A stretch of DNA of 64,000 nucleotides from WHTI01 sp963756365 (GCA_963756365.1 CAVWNF010000003.1:1302001-1366000); one strand, 5' to 3'. Shown: positions 34,523 to 44,214, numbered from the stretch's first letter. Made by a program: numbers and translations. The notes: a model not told the origin generated them from the sequence alone.

Positions 34523-35707
34523 ATGAGCACCAACCAGAAGAAGGTCTCCGTCAAGCCGCACGACTTCCTGGACATCGACGCCCTCCTCACCGACGAGGAG
34601 CGGATGCTGAGAGACACCGTCCGCCAGTTCGTGACCGAGAAGGTGAACCCCGGGATCGAGAAATGGTTCGAAGCCGGAGAGTTCCCCCGCGAGATGGCCA
34701 CTGAGATCGGCGAGATCGGATTGCTCGGGATGCATCTCGATGGCTACGGCTGCGCGGGGACCAACGCGGTCTCCTACGGGCTCGCCTGCCTCGAACTCGA
34801 AGCTGGCGATTCCGGCTTCCGGAGCTTCGTCTCGGTACAGGGCTCGCTAGCGATGTTCCCCATCTGGAAGTACGGCTCCGAGGAGCAGAAGAACGAGTGG
34901 CTCCCGAAGATGGCCGCAGGGGAAGCGATCGGGTGTTTCGGCCTCACCGAACCTGATGCAGGGAGCGATCCCTCGGCGATGCGAACGACCGCCAAGAGGG
35001 ATGGCGACGACTGGATCCTCAACGGCACCAAGATGTGGATCACGAACGGGGGCATCGCGGACGTGGCGATCGTCTGGGCCAAGACCGATGAAGGGGTCAA
35101 GGGCTTCGTGGTTCCGCGCGGAACCCCTGGCTTCACGACGCGCGACATCCACCGGAAGCTGTCACTCCGCGCGTCGGTGACCTCGGAGTTGATCTTCGAC
35201 GACTGTCACCTACCCGCCGATGCGGCGTTGCCCGGTGTGACCGGGATGAAGGGTCCCCTATCGTGCCTGAGCGAGGCTCGGTACGGCATCGTCTGGGGCG
35301 CGATGGGAGCGGCCCGTTCCTGCTACGAAACCGCCCTCGAATACTCGAAGACCCGCAAGCAGTTCGACACCCCGATCGGCGGCTTCCAGCTCACGCAGCA
35401 GAAGCTCGTGAACATGATGGTCGAGATCAACAAGGGCATCCTCCTGGCGCTCCACCTCGGCAGGATGAAGGACGACGGCAACGTGGCCCCCGAGCACATC
35501 AGCTTCGGGAAGCTCAACAACGTCCGCGAGGCCATCGCGATCGCTCGAGAAGCACGCACGATCCTTGGTGCCAACGGGATCACGCTCGAGTATCCGGTGA
35601 TCCGTCACGCCAACAATCTCGAATCGGTGCTCACCTACGAAGGTACGAGCGAGATCCACACCCTGATCCTGGGGAAAGCGATCACCGGGCTAGAGGCATT
35701 CGGCTAG
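34523..35707 (+). CDS. Acyl-CoA dehydrogenase, glutaryl-CoA dehydrogenase type
   Basis: 394 aa FAD enzyme. CFGLTEPDAGSDPSAMRTTA and WILNGTKMWITNGGIADV are acyl-CoA dehydrogenase signatures; YEGTSEIHTLILGKAITG contains the catalytic glutamate in the YEGT motif. The IHTLILGRxxTG-like ending and FDDCHLPADAALPGV favour the glutaryl-CoA dehydrogenase subgroup, which decarboxylates glutaryl-CoA to crotonyl-CoA. ATG at 34523 is used; 55 upstream codons in frame are unlikely. Convergent with tryptophan dioxygenase; the stop codons overlap. Confidence 0.85.
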   Translation: MSTNQKKVSVKPHDFLDIDALLTDEERMLRDTVRQFVTEKVNPGIEKWFEAGEFPREMATEIGEIGLLGMHLDGYGCAGTNAVSYGLACLELEAGDSGFRSFVSVQGSLAMFPIWKYGSEEQKNEWLPKMAAGEAIGCFGLTEPDAGSDPSAMRTTAKRDGDDWILNGTKMWITNGGIADVAIVWAKTDEGVKGFVVPRGTPGFTTRDIHRKLSLRASVTSELIFDDCHLPADAALPGVTGMKGPLSCLSEARYGIVWGAMGAARSCYETALEYSKTRKQFDTPIGGFQLTQQKLVNMMVEINKGILLALHLGRMKDDGNVAPEHISFGKLNNVREAIAIAREARTILGANGITLEYPVIRHANNLESVLTYEGTSEIHTLILGKAITGLEAFG

Positions 35708-36486
35708 AGCGACGACCTGATGTCCCACAGCTCCGGGTAGAACCGCTTCTCGAGAGTGGACCTGAGATACGGCGCGCCCGCAGAGCCTCCGGTGCCGCCC
35801 TTCGTGCCTATCTGACGTTCGACCATCAATACGTGCCGGTAACGCCACAGTGAGAACTGCTCGTCGTGACCCAGTAGCGATTCGCTGGTGACGAACTCGT
35901 CTATGTACTGCGGATCCTGCGCCATCTTCACGAGGCTCTCGTGGCGCGTCTCCTCGCTCTCGGCCGGCATGGCCAGACCTCGGCTCTCGAGGTGGCTGCA
36001 GAACGCGTCCCACAGCGTGGGCTCCTCGAACCTCCTGCGGAGTCGGACCATCTCGTCGTCACTCATCATCAGGCGGTCGAAGTAGCGGTCGTCCTTGATC
36101 CCCGAGATGAACTCGACCTCGCGGAACTGCACCGACTGGAACCCCGACGCGGGGGCCAGGTTGTGCCTGAACTCGAGGAAGGCTTGCGGTGACATCGTTT
36201 CGAGGACCCCGATGTGTTCGATCATCACGCGCTCGATCGCAGCTACCCTCGCCATGAACGAGCGAGCGGTCAGCAGGTCGCCTTCGAACAACGCCTCCCT
36301 GACTCCCTCAAGCTCGAACAGCGTTTGCTTGAACCAGAGTTCGTACGCCTGGTGAGTGACGATGAACAAGAGTTCGTCGTGCGCGGGGGGATCAGAAAGG
36401 AGGACCTGGGAGGAGAGGATCTCCGGCACCTTCAGGTAGCTGCCGTACGACAGCTTGGCCCCCTGCTCCCCGAACGACCTATCCAT
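35704..36486 (-). CDS. kynA: Tryptophan 2,3-dioxygenase
   Basis: 260 aa heme enzyme that opens the indole ring of tryptophan to N-formylkynurenine. LSYGSYLKVPEILSSQ, HDELLFIVTHQAYELWFKQ (distal histidine) and SPQAFLEFRHNLAPASGFQS (arginine binding the carboxylate) are diagnostic; WRYRHVLMVERQIGTKGGTG holds the proximal histidine. The start at 36486 matches the family N-terminus; an upstream extension would overlap the divergent gene. Kynureninase and formamidase are not in the window. Confidence 0.92.
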   Translation of the reverse strand: MDRSFGEQGAKLSYGSYLKVPEILSSQVLLSDPPAHDELLFIVTHQAYELWFKQTLFELEGVREALFEGDLLTARSFMARVAAIERVMIEHIGVLETMSPQAFLEFRHNLAPASGFQSVQFREVEFISGIKDDRYFDRLMMSDDEMVRLRRRFEEPTLWDAFCSHLESRGLAMPAESEETRHESLVKMAQDPQYIDEFVTSESLLGHDEQFSLWRYRHVLMVERQIGTKGGTGGSAGAPYLRSTLEKRFYPELWDIRSSL

Positions 36487-36532
36487 GTCGGGAGGGTAAC
36501 CCGTCCGGGCCCCTGGGAAGGGGTCGTTTAGC

Positions 36533-37783
36533 ATGCGCCTCATGCCAGAACTAAAGCCATTCCGCGGGGTCAGATTCGCCTCGACCGATTCACTCAAGCC
36601 CCTCGTCTGCCCGCCTTACGACGTGATCTCCCCAGCCGAGCAGAGACGCCTTCATGAGCTAGATCCTCATAACGCGGTGAGGCTCGAGTTGCCGTTCTCG
36701 GATCCAGATGACAAGTCAGATCGCTACCGGAAGGCTGCGGCGCAGTTCTCCTCATGGATCGGTGAGGACGTGCTCGCTCCGGACGAGCCCTCCCTCTACG
36801 TCTATCGCCAGGACTACGAGCTGCCTGATGGAATGCGGGGCCGCGTTGCCGGTGTTATCGGGGGCCTCACCCTCGAGGAGTTCGGACCAGGGGCCGGGAT
36901 CCACCCCCACGAGAAGACGATGCCCGGACCGATCGAGGATCGCCTTGCGTTGATCCGCGCGTGTCCGGTCAACATCTCTCCCATCTATGCCGTCTACCGA
37001 GGCGGAGGCTCACTGGCCCCCTTCCTCGACTCCCTCGAGAACCGGCCCCCGCAAGCGCGTTTCGCGGACGACACCGGAACCCTCCATAGGTTGTGGAGGA
37101 TCGGCGCGCCAGCCGAGGTCGAGATGCTCGCCGCAGCGGTTGGTTCCACCGATCTCGTGATCGCCGATGGCCACCACCGCTACGAAACTGCGCTCGCCTA
37201 CCACCGCGAGCAGGAGGGTGCGCCCGGAGGACACGATGCGGTCATGTGCTTCTGCGTCGATGCGGACGTCGAGGGTTTGGTCGTGGCGGCGTTCCACCGG
37301 GCGATCAAGACGGAGGTCGGTTCGGAAGTCTTGGTCAAACAACTCCTCGATACGTTCGACGGCACCGAGATCGAGCCGAGCGGAGCAGTGGAGGCATGGA
37401 CCGCGTCGACTGCCGACCACCCCATCCTGTTCGCGTTCCCCGATACCAGCGTGCTCGTCGAGATCTCCGCTTCCCAGGTGATCGAGGCGACCGGAGATCG
37501 AGCCAGCGCGTGGCAGGAACTCGATGTGGTGGCCTTGCACGAGGTCGTGCTGCCGGGACTGTTCGGAGAAAGTCTCCCCGAGATGGTCTTCACGCGCGAG
37601 ACCGACGAGCTCGAGCGCCTGATGACGGAAGAGGGGTTCACCGCCGGAGCGCTTCTTCGGCCCCCCAGCGCCACCGACGTCATCGATGTCGCCAGCGCGG
37701 GTGAACGGATGCCGCAGAAGGCCAGCTACTTCTGGCCCAAAGCGCTAACCGGGCTCGTGTTCCGCTCTCTCGACCTCAGTTAG
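36533..37783 (+). CDS. DUF1015 family protein
   Basis: 416 aa. FRGVRFASTDSLKPLVCPPY at the start, HPHEKTMPGPIEDRLALIR in the centre and VIADGHHRYETALAYHRE are the defining conserved blocks of DUF1015 (SerB-associated in some genomes). Biochemical function not established; the paired histidines suggest a phosphotransfer or metal site. An internal ATG at 36542 is an equally possible start (MPELKPF). Divergent from kynA with a 46-bp gap. Confidence 0.87.
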   Translation: MRLMPELKPFRGVRFASTDSLKPLVCPPYDVISPAEQRRLHELDPHNAVRLELPFSDPDDKSDRYRKAAAQFSSWIGEDVLAPDEPSLYVYRQDYELPDGMRGRVAGVIGGLTLEEFGPGAGIHPHEKTMPGPIEDRLALIRACPVNISPIYAVYRGGGSLAPFLDSLENRPPQARFADDTGTLHRLWRIGAPAEVEMLAAAVGSTDLVIADGHHRYETALAYHREQEGAPGGHDAVMCFCVDADVEGLVVAAFHRAIKTEVGSEVLVKQLLDTFDGTEIEPSGAVEAWTASTADHPILFAFPDTSVLVEISASQVIEATGDRASAWQELDVVALHEVVLPGLFGESLPEMVFTRETDELERLMTEEGFTAGALLRPPSATDVIDVASAGERMPQKASYFWPKALTGLVFRSLDLS

Positions 37784-38294
37784 AAGGAACGTCCTCGGAC
37801 TTCGCTGGCACGGGCGGATCGCACACCCTGCATGCGTCCAATCCCTCGGCGATCGCCTGCTCGACGGTTACCGTCATCAGCTCTTTGCCCTCGAGGATCC
37901 TGCATCCGGGTAGGTGATACGTGCTCTCCCCAGCAACGACGAAGTCGATCTTGCCGTTGGACTCGGACCCCTGCTGGCTAAGTCGGGACAGGTTGCGGCC
38001 CAGCAGCCTCGTCATCTCTTCGTACTGGTCGGTCAGATTCTTGCGCTCGGTCCGGATCGTAGAGAGGAACAGCAAGGTGCACCCGATGAGGATCAGGCCA
38101 AGGCCCATGAATCCCCCCGAGAGGAGGTACGGCATCTGGGCCTGGACGATGTTCTGGCTCGCGGCACCGTCCCATGCCTTCCCGATGACTACGAAACCGA
38201 GAGCTACGAAGGTCAAGCCCAATATCCTGCCCAGGCTGACACGGCGATCGGCGTCCTTCCAGGCTGACTGCCACATGGCTTTGAGCTTCTTCAT
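37776..38294 (-). CDS. Membrane protein with coiled coil and Ada-like Cys/His motif
   Basis: 172 aa. Two transmembrane segments (about residues 23-42 and 55-78) are followed by a short coiled coil (ERKNLTDQYEEMTRLLGRNL) and a C-terminal ~45-residue module: YHLPGCRILEGKELMTVTVE then GLDACRVCDPP. This Y-H-x2-x-C ... C-x2-C pattern resembles the zinc-binding methylphosphotriester module of Ada, found alone in many surface or nuclease proteins. Function unknown. Convergent and slightly overlapping the DUF1015 gene. Confidence 0.7.
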   Translation of the reverse strand: MKKLKAMWQSAWKDADRRVSLGRILGLTFVALGFVVIGKAWDGAASQNIVQAQMPYLLSGGFMGLGLILIGCTLLFLSTIRTERKNLTDQYEEMTRLLGRNLSRLSQQGSESNGKIDFVVAGESTYHLPGCRILEGKELMTVTVEQAIAEGLDACRVCDPPVPAKSEDVPSN

Positions 38295-38502
38295 CGTCCT
38301 CTTCCCTCTCTAGATCGATCTGCTTCGGCCGTGTCCCTTTCGGACGGATACGGCTGTTTGCCTACGCTTCACCCTGTATCTGACGTTAGACTCACGAACC
38401 CTCACGTTACTTGAGTCGCTGGGGAGGAATTCGACGGATGGGGAAGAACCCCTCTCAGAGACGTAAACAAAGGTAGATCCGAACCTAGGAGGGGCCACAC
38501 AG

Positions 38503-39768
38503 ATGCGAACCCAGATCGCAAGGAGGACCGGAGCGATAGCGGCACTCATCGCGCTCGCGGCCCTGGTCGTGCCATGGGGTTCAGCTTCGGCGGCGAAGAG
38601 CCAATCCACCGAACCTGCTGTCTCCTCGAACGCGTGGTACTGGCAAGATCAAACCTCCCAGCCCGTGACGGACCCGACAACGGATGCAGATGTCGTCACC
38701 CTCGAAGCGACCAACCCCTTCTGTCCACAAGCACCGGGTGGACTCGGTGGTCAGGACGCCACCTGCAAGTCCGGGCGGCTGCCGGTCGAGGTCCGTGGTG
38801 GTGACTACGAGACTCCCAACATGCTCTCTGCCGTCGGCTTCGACCTCCTCGCCGTTCCTATCGGCTCGAAGGTCACGAGATTCACCGCTACATTCCTCGA
38901 AGCCGACGACCCTCAGTCGCAGCCGATCAACGTCGATGGCAAGCAGCTTCAGGCTTGCGTTGTCAATGACTTCTTCGGCGACGGCGAGGCGCGCAAGTAC
39001 AAGGAGCTACCCAAGTTCAAGTGCACGAAGAAGGATCCCATCGCCAAACGGAAGGCTCGTAAGGGCAAGGAAGGTTACGAATGGACCTTCGATCTTACGA
39101 AGCTCGCCGCTGGCTGGGTGAAGAACGGTGCTCCGGTCACGGCCGTGATGCTCTACCCGGTCAAGCCGAAGGCAGCGAGCAACGCTGCTGACGACGCCCA
39201 GTGGCGCGTCGTGATGGCTGGCAAGGAGGAGCCTGACGGGATCAAGACCAAGCTCGTCTACACGCCTCCCCCGACCGAAACCGATGATGGCCTCGGTGGA
39301 CTCGACGGCGACGTCTCCGGCGGGTTCGACTCGGGAGATACCTCCACCGGTGGCTTCGACTCGGGCTCTGGCACCACGACGGGCACGACCACAGAGACCA
39401 CTGTTGGGGAAGACACTCCGACTCCGGTGGAAGCTGACGAGGTCGATCCCAACGCACTCGCTTCGGACGCGATCCCTGAGGTTCCCGGAGGCCTCCCCAT
39501 GTACGCCTGGCTCGCGATCCTCGGTGGCTTCGTCGGTTTCTCGTTGGTCCGTACCGTCGTCCTCGAGGGCGCTACCGGTGTTCGACCTGACGGGGTGCTC
39601 GCCCAGATCCGCAAGATCAACTCCGAACGTCGCGGGGCGCCGATCGAGGACGTCCTTGGCAACGATGACGGTCGCCTAACCGCAGCCCTCGGAACGATCC
39701 AGGGCCTCGGGCGCAGCGCCCGTTCGGCGATCACCAAACTCAACCCGCGTTCTTGGAGGAAGTCATGA
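38503..39768 (+). CDS. Secreted, C-terminally membrane-anchored protein coupled to ABC transporter operon
   Basis: 421 aa. A signal peptide (ARRTGAIAALIALAALVVPW...ASA), then a ~220-residue beta-rich extracytoplasmic domain (SSNAWYWQDQTSQPVTD start, four cysteines), an Asp/Gly/Thr-rich linker with two GGFDSG repeats, one transmembrane segment (YAWLAILGGFVGFSLVRTVV) and a ~65-residue basic cytoplasmic tail. AGGAGG precedes the ATG. Its stop overlaps the start of the substrate-binding protein gene (ATGA), so it is translationally coupled to the ABC transporter. No named family is recognised; a carbohydrate-binding or adhesive beta domain is possible. Confidence 0.7.
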   Translation: MRTQIARRTGAIAALIALAALVVPWGSASAAKSQSTEPAVSSNAWYWQDQTSQPVTDPTTDADVVTLEATNPFCPQAPGGLGGQDATCKSGRLPVEVRGGDYETPNMLSAVGFDLLAVPIGSKVTRFTATFLEADDPQSQPINVDGKQLQACVVNDFFGDGEARKYKELPKFKCTKKDPIAKRKARKGKEGYEWTFDLTKLAAGWVKNGAPVTAVMLYPVKPKAASNAADDAQWRVVMAGKEEPDGIKTKLVYTPPPTETDDGLGGLDGDVSGGFDSGDTSTGGFDSGSGTTTGTTTETTVGEDTPTPVEADEVDPNALASDAIPEVPGGLPMYAWLAILGGFVGFSLVRTVVLEGATGVRPDGVLAQIRKINSERRGAPIEDVLGNDDGRLTAALGTIQGLGRSARSAITKLNPRSWRKS

Positions 39769-41192
39769 CCACCGCCCGTCGCTACCGGTACATAGGTGCG
39801 CTCATCGCGCTCCTCCTCGTCACCGCCGCATGCGGTCAGAAGGAAGGCGTCGCGGAACAGGGCGCGTTCGCCGGGGGCCTCGTCGCGGGAACTATCGACC
39901 CGGAGACCGGTGGCATCGTCCAGGAAGACGGAACCGTCATCGATCCGACCACAGGTGAGGTCATCGGCACGGTAGACCCGGACTCCGTCGGATCGGACGG
40001 GACCACAACCGAGGGGACCACGACCGGCGGCGACAACGGTGACGGATCGGGAGACGGCGACGATGGTGGGAACGAATCTGCTCCTACCGGCGGCAACGCA
40101 ACCGGCGTGAGCGCCTCGACGATCAAGATCGGTATCCACGCCCCCATCACAGGTGCAGCTCCGGTCCCCTCCTCCTCGTTCGAGCGTGGCAAGAGCCTCT
40201 ACTTCAACTTCATGGAGAGCAAGAAACAGTCCCTTAGTGGCCGGCATGTCGAGGTCGTATCGAAGAACGACAACTACAACCCTTCGCAGGCCGTCGCGGT
40301 CTGTAAGGAGATGGTCGAGAACGACAAGGTGTTCCTCCTCTATGGGGTCGCCGGCGCCGACCAGATCCAGGCGTGCGCGAAGTACGCCGCATCGGTCGGG
40401 GTTCCCTACCTCTCAGGTGGAGTGACCGAGATCGGTCTCACCACCCTCAGCAACTACTTCGCTCTGTGGATGAGCTACAAGCAGCAAGGTCCACTCCTCG
40501 CGGATCTCTACACCTCCACCCTCGGTGCGAGCGATGAGAAGAACGGGATGGTGCGATTCAACACGCCGTCTTTCCAGGATGGTCACGATGCGTTCGTCGC
40601 CGGGATGCAGTCGAAGGGAGCGGCGGTCGAGTACGACCGCACGGTTTCCAAGACCGCTAGTGCGACCGACGCTCAGACCGTGGCAGCCGAGATCTGCCGG
40701 GTGCCGCAGGTTCAGAACGTGTTCCCGCTGACCTCGCCAACGTGGTTCCTCCAGCTGGCCCAGGCCGCTAACTGCAAGCCGCAGTACGCCGGCATGGGAC
40801 TCACGATGGGTCTCGACACGGTTGCCAATGTCGGTTGCAAGAACAACAACTCGATCGACAAGGCCGTCTTCCTAAGCCCGTTCCCCGCATTCTTCGACTC
40901 GAACAAGTTCGACCCCGACTTCCGCGCAGCTGGCGGTAAGGACGACATCGAGTTTGGGCTCTGGGGTTCGTCTAAGGTGATCTGGAAGATGCTTGCCTTG
41001 GCTGGGAAGGACCTGACCCGTGAACGGTTCATCTACGCGGCCGAACGCGGTGGCCCCATCAAGACAGGGGTCCTCCCGGATCTGCAGTTCTCGCCCTCCA
41101 GCCACTTCGGTGGCAAGGCGATGCACCTGATCCGGGCGAACTGCGCGAGCAGTCGCTACGAGACCATCAAGTCCTTCGCTTCGAGTTTCTAG
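39765..41192 (+). CDS. Branched-chain amino acid-type ABC transporter substrate-binding lipoprotein
   Basis: 475 aa. A lipoprotein signal (YIGALIALLLVTAACGQKEG, lipobox VTAAC) is followed by an unusually long ~85-residue Asp/Gly/Thr low-complexity linker, then a periplasmic-binding type 1 domain (IKIGIHAPITGAAPVPSSSF; VEVVSKNDNYNPSQAVAVCKE; GVAGADQIQACAKYAASVGVP). Belongs to the LivK/HAAT family. Ligand uncertain: amino acid, amide or urea. Start ATG 39765 overlaps the previous stop; first transporter gene of the liv-like operon. Confidence 0.85.
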   Translation: MTTARRYRYIGALIALLLVTAACGQKEGVAEQGAFAGGLVAGTIDPETGGIVQEDGTVIDPTTGEVIGTVDPDSVGSDGTTTEGTTTGGDNGDGSGDGDDGGNESAPTGGNATGVSASTIKIGIHAPITGAAPVPSSSFERGKSLYFNFMESKKQSLSGRHVEVVSKNDNYNPSQAVAVCKEMVENDKVFLLYGVAGADQIQACAKYAASVGVPYLSGGVTEIGLTTLSNYFALWMSYKQQGPLLADLYTSTLGASDEKNGMVRFNTPSFQDGHDAFVAGMQSKGAAVEYDRTVSKTASATDAQTVAAEICRVPQVQNVFPLTSPTWFLQLAQAANCKPQYAGMGLTMGLDTVANVGCKNNNSIDKAVFLSPFPAFFDSNKFDPDFRAAGGKDDIEFGLWGSSKVIWKMLALAGKDLTRERFIYAAERGGPIKTGVLPDLQFSPSSHFGGKAMHLIRANCASSRYETIKSFASSF

Positions 41193-41201
41193 GAGTCGGC
41201 T

Positions 41202-42212
41202 ATGAGGAACCTGGTCGTTTCCCTAACCGTCGTCGGCATCATCGCGCTGATCATGGCGATGGGAGCGGGCGACCCAACGGGACCGAACCCCTTCGTGACG
41301 CTGGGGATCCTCAACGGTGCCATCTATGGGCTCGTCGCGATCGGTCTCGTCCTCGTCTACAAGGGCACCAGGGTCTTCAACTTCGCGGCGGGCGAGTTCG
41401 GCACGCTCGGAGCCTTCTTCGTCTTCTACCTGTTCGATGCAGAGTTCCTGGGTCTCCCCTACGGGGTAGCCGTGATCCTCGCTCTGATCGGGGCGCTGAT
41501 CGTCGGATTGATCCTCGAGAGGATCGTGATCCGGCCGCTGATGAACGCTCCCCGTATCACCGTGATGGTGGCGACCATCGCTATCGCACTCCTCGCGATC
41601 GGGACCGAGATCCTCTTCTCCAAGGCTGAGCCCCGCACCCTGTCCCCCGCCTTCCCGGCGACCGCCGGGGGCGAGCCAGCTGGTGTTTATCTCCCAGGAT
41701 TCGAGTTCCAGATCGACCCCCAGCGTCTGCTGACCCTCGCCGTTCTGCTCCTTGTCGGCGCCGCACTCGCGTACTTCTTCTCCCGAACCGACCTCGGCCT
41801 CGCCGTCCTCGCAACCTCCCAGGACAACTTCGCAACGAAAGTCGTCGGGATCGGGGTCGAGCGCATGTCGATGTTCATCTGGGGCACCGCCGCGATCCTG
41901 GGGGCCATCGCCGGGATCCTCTTCGTGCCCATCTCGGGGACGCTCATCCCCGGATTGATGACCACTAGCATCCTGATACCTGCATTCACCGCGGCCGTAC
42001 TCGGCGGGATGACGAGTCTCCCCGGCGCGTTCCTAGGGGGGATAGCTATCGGCTTCGTCCAGAGCACATCGTTGTGGGCATCCGGTCACTACTTCATGGG
42101 GGATACACCTATCCAACAGACGATCCCCGGAGCCGAGCAGATCGCCATCTTCGCCCTGCTGCTTATCGTCCTGCTCGCGAGGCCGCAAGGTCTTCTTGGG
42201 AAGGAGGCCTGA
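41202..42212 (+). CDS. livH: ABC transporter permease, LivH type
   Basis: 336 aa, about nine membrane segments. GILNGAIYGLVAIGLVLVYKG and VFNFAAGEFGTLGAFF are the LivH N-terminal signature; TAAVLGGMTSLPGAFLGG near the C-terminus is the ATPase-contacting loop. It pairs with LivM in the inner membrane. Nine nt after the binding protein; its TGA shares a base with the livM start. Confidence 0.9.
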   Translation: MRNLVVSLTVVGIIALIMAMGAGDPTGPNPFVTLGILNGAIYGLVAIGLVLVYKGTRVFNFAAGEFGTLGAFFVFYLFDAEFLGLPYGVAVILALIGALIVGLILERIVIRPLMNAPRITVMVATIAIALLAIGTEILFSKAEPRTLSPAFPATAGGEPAGVYLPGFEFQIDPQRLLTLAVLLLVGAALAYFFSRTDLGLAVLATSQDNFATKVVGIGVERMSMFIWGTAAILGAIAGILFVPISGTLIPGLMTTSILIPAFTAAVLGGMTSLPGAFLGGIAIGFVQSTSLWASGHYFMGDTPIQQTIPGAEQIAIFALLLIVLLARPQGLLGKEA

Positions 42213-43411
42213 TGAGCGGGGAAACCGCGGTGATCCCGCAGGTCGTCACACAAGCGACCGAGCGATGGAGACCGAACCGACGCGGATGGAGCGCCAGGGT
42301 CGCGGTTATCGCCGCCCTGATCTTCGGGGTTGCGATGGTGCTTATCAGCGTCCCACCGTTCTGGGCAGACCGCATCGCCCTCGCGGCCATCTACGCCATC
42401 ATCGGTCTGTCGCTCAACGTCGTTATGGGCTACACGGGTCAGGTATCGCTCGGACACCATGCGTTCGTCGGCCTCTCAGCATTCATCTCGGCGTACCTCG
42501 TAACCAACAGCGGGCAGACCTTCTGGATCGGTCTCATCGCTGCGGTGTTGGTCGGGACGCTGTCGGCTGGGCTCCTCGGACTCGTGGCGCTGAGGATCCG
42601 GGGCTTGTATCTCGCGCTGATCACCCTCACCTACGGGTTCGCCGCGGTTAACTCACTCTTCGAGATCCCCGCGCTCACCAACGGAGGGTCCGGGATGCCC
42701 GCTCCCCGTCCCTCGGGATTCGTCACCGACCACCGCTACATGCTCTTGTGCATGATCTTCCTCGGGGTCGCCCTCTTCATCGACTGGCGCCTCCTGCGTT
42801 CGAAGGTCGGTCGCGGCATCCTCGCCGTCAAACAGTCCGACGCGGTAGCCGCCTCGTATGGGATCAACGTCACCAACTACAAGGTGCTTGCGTTCATGCT
42901 CTCCGGGGCGCTAGCGGGCCTGGCGGGAAGCCTTTTCGCTCACCAGAGCCTGAACGTGGTGTCCAACAGCTTCGAGTTCAGGATCTCGCTCCTCTGGGTC
43001 CTGATGGTTGTGGTCGGCGGGCTTGGCAACAGGACCGGTGTCGTCATCGCTTCGATGTTCTTCGCCCTCTTCCCATTCCTCGTTGGTCTCAGTGAGGGCT
43101 TCTCGGAGTGGCTGAAGACAACTACCGGCTCGGACCCCGAAGTGCTTTCGTTGGTCCTCGGCCCCTTGCTAGCCCTCGTAACGATCATCCAGTACCCCGG
43201 AGGCATCGGACAGCAGATCTCACCGATCACCAGATGGTTGCGGGGTCAGAAGTTCACCCTGCACCCCGAGGGGAAAGTCCACCACAAGCGTTCGGTTAAG
43301 AACGTCTTCAAGCGTTTCCTGCCAAAGGATCCCGACGAGAAGTCGGAGACGCCCGTTGAGGACTCACCCACCACGGAACTGCAGAGGGTCGGCGCGGGAG
43401 AAGAGACATGA
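42212..43411 (+). CDS. livM: ABC transporter permease, LivM type
   Basis: 399 aa. ALAAIYAIIGLSLNVVMGYTG and SLGHHAFVGLSAFISAYLV identify LivM; MLSGALAGLAGSLFAHQSL and VVGGLGNRTGVVIASMF form the coupling region. The C-terminal ~70 residues are hydrophilic and cytoplasmic. AAGGAGG precedes ATG 42212, which overlaps the livH stop (TGATG). The longer frame from 42074 is discarded. Confidence 0.9.
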   Translation: MSGETAVIPQVVTQATERWRPNRRGWSARVAVIAALIFGVAMVLISVPPFWADRIALAAIYAIIGLSLNVVMGYTGQVSLGHHAFVGLSAFISAYLVTNSGQTFWIGLIAAVLVGTLSAGLLGLVALRIRGLYLALITLTYGFAAVNSLFEIPALTNGGSGMPAPRPSGFVTDHRYMLLCMIFLGVALFIDWRLLRSKVGRGILAVKQSDAVAASYGINVTNYKVLAFMLSGALAGLAGSLFAHQSLNVVSNSFEFRISLLWVLMVVVGGLGNRTGVVIASMFFALFPFLVGLSEGFSEWLKTTTGSDPEVLSLVLGPLLALVTIIQYPGGIGQQISPITRWLRGQKFTLHPEGKVHHKRSVKNVFKRFLPKDPDEKSETPVEDSPTTELQRVGAGEET

Positions 43412-44214
43412 CCAAGGTTCTCGAAGTACGGGACATGGGCATCCGCTTCGGCGGACTCGTGGCTCTCAATGGGGTCAACATCGACGTCCCCGAGTGGGAG
43501 ATCGTGGGTCTCATCGGCCCCAACGGCGCCGGAAAGACGACTCTCTTCAACTGCATGATGGGGCTCTACACACCGAACACGGGTTCCGTCACCTATCGCG
43601 GGCAGAACATCTCATCACTACCGACCCACCGCAGGGTTGCCCTCGGTATCGGCCGAACCTTCCAGAACATCGGACTGGTCCGTGAGTTGACGGTGATCGA
43701 GAACATGATGATCGCCCAGCACTCACGGATCGGTTACGGAACGTTCGGTGGCATCTTCGGCTCGCCCCGATCGTTCGCCGAGGAACGCAGATTGCGCGCC
43801 TACGGCATGGAGGTTCTCGACTTCCTCGATCTAACGCATCTGGCCGACAGCAAGCTGGATGGACTCCCCTACGGGACGCTCAAGCTCCTCGAGATCGGGA
43901 CCGTCTTGGCGACAGACCCGGACATGGTCCTGCTCGACGAGCCCTCATCGGGGATGGGCCCTGAAGAAGCGCACCAACTTGGCGAGCGGCTCCTGAAGCT
44001 CCGCAAGACTCTGAACCTCACCGTCCTGATGATCGAGCACCACGTTCCGCTCGTCGTCGGGGTCTGCGACTACGTATACGTGTTGAACTTCGGCGAGATC
44101 CTCACCCAGGGGAAACCGTCCGAGGTCCAGGCGCACCCTGAAGTCATCGCCGCCTATCTCGGCTCCGAAGCCGAAAAGGTCGATGTCGAGGAGGTAACCG
44201 ATGGCGCTTCTTGA
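43408..44214 (+). CDS. livG: ABC transporter ATP-binding protein, LivG type
   Basis: 268 aa ATPase. Walker A GPNGAGKTTLFNCMMGLY, Q-loop in GIGRTFQNIGLVRELTV, and Walker B MVLLDEPSSGMGPEEAHQ with the H-loop IEHHVPLV. LivG-type insertion RSFAEERRLRAYGMEVLDFL before the signature is present; the signature region reads LPYGTLKLLEIGTVLA. Start overlaps livM (ATGA). Confidence 0.92.
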   Translation: MTKVLEVRDMGIRFGGLVALNGVNIDVPEWEIVGLIGPNGAGKTTLFNCMMGLYTPNTGSVTYRGQNISSLPTHRRVALGIGRTFQNIGLVRELTVIENMMIAQHSRIGYGTFGGIFGSPRSFAEERRLRAYGMEVLDFLDLTHLADSKLDGLPYGTLKLLEIGTVLATDPDMVLLDEPSSGMGPEEAHQLGERLLKLRKTLNLTVLMIEHHVPLVVGVCDYVYVLNFGEILTQGKPSEVQAHPEVIAAYLGSEAEKVDVEEVTDGAS

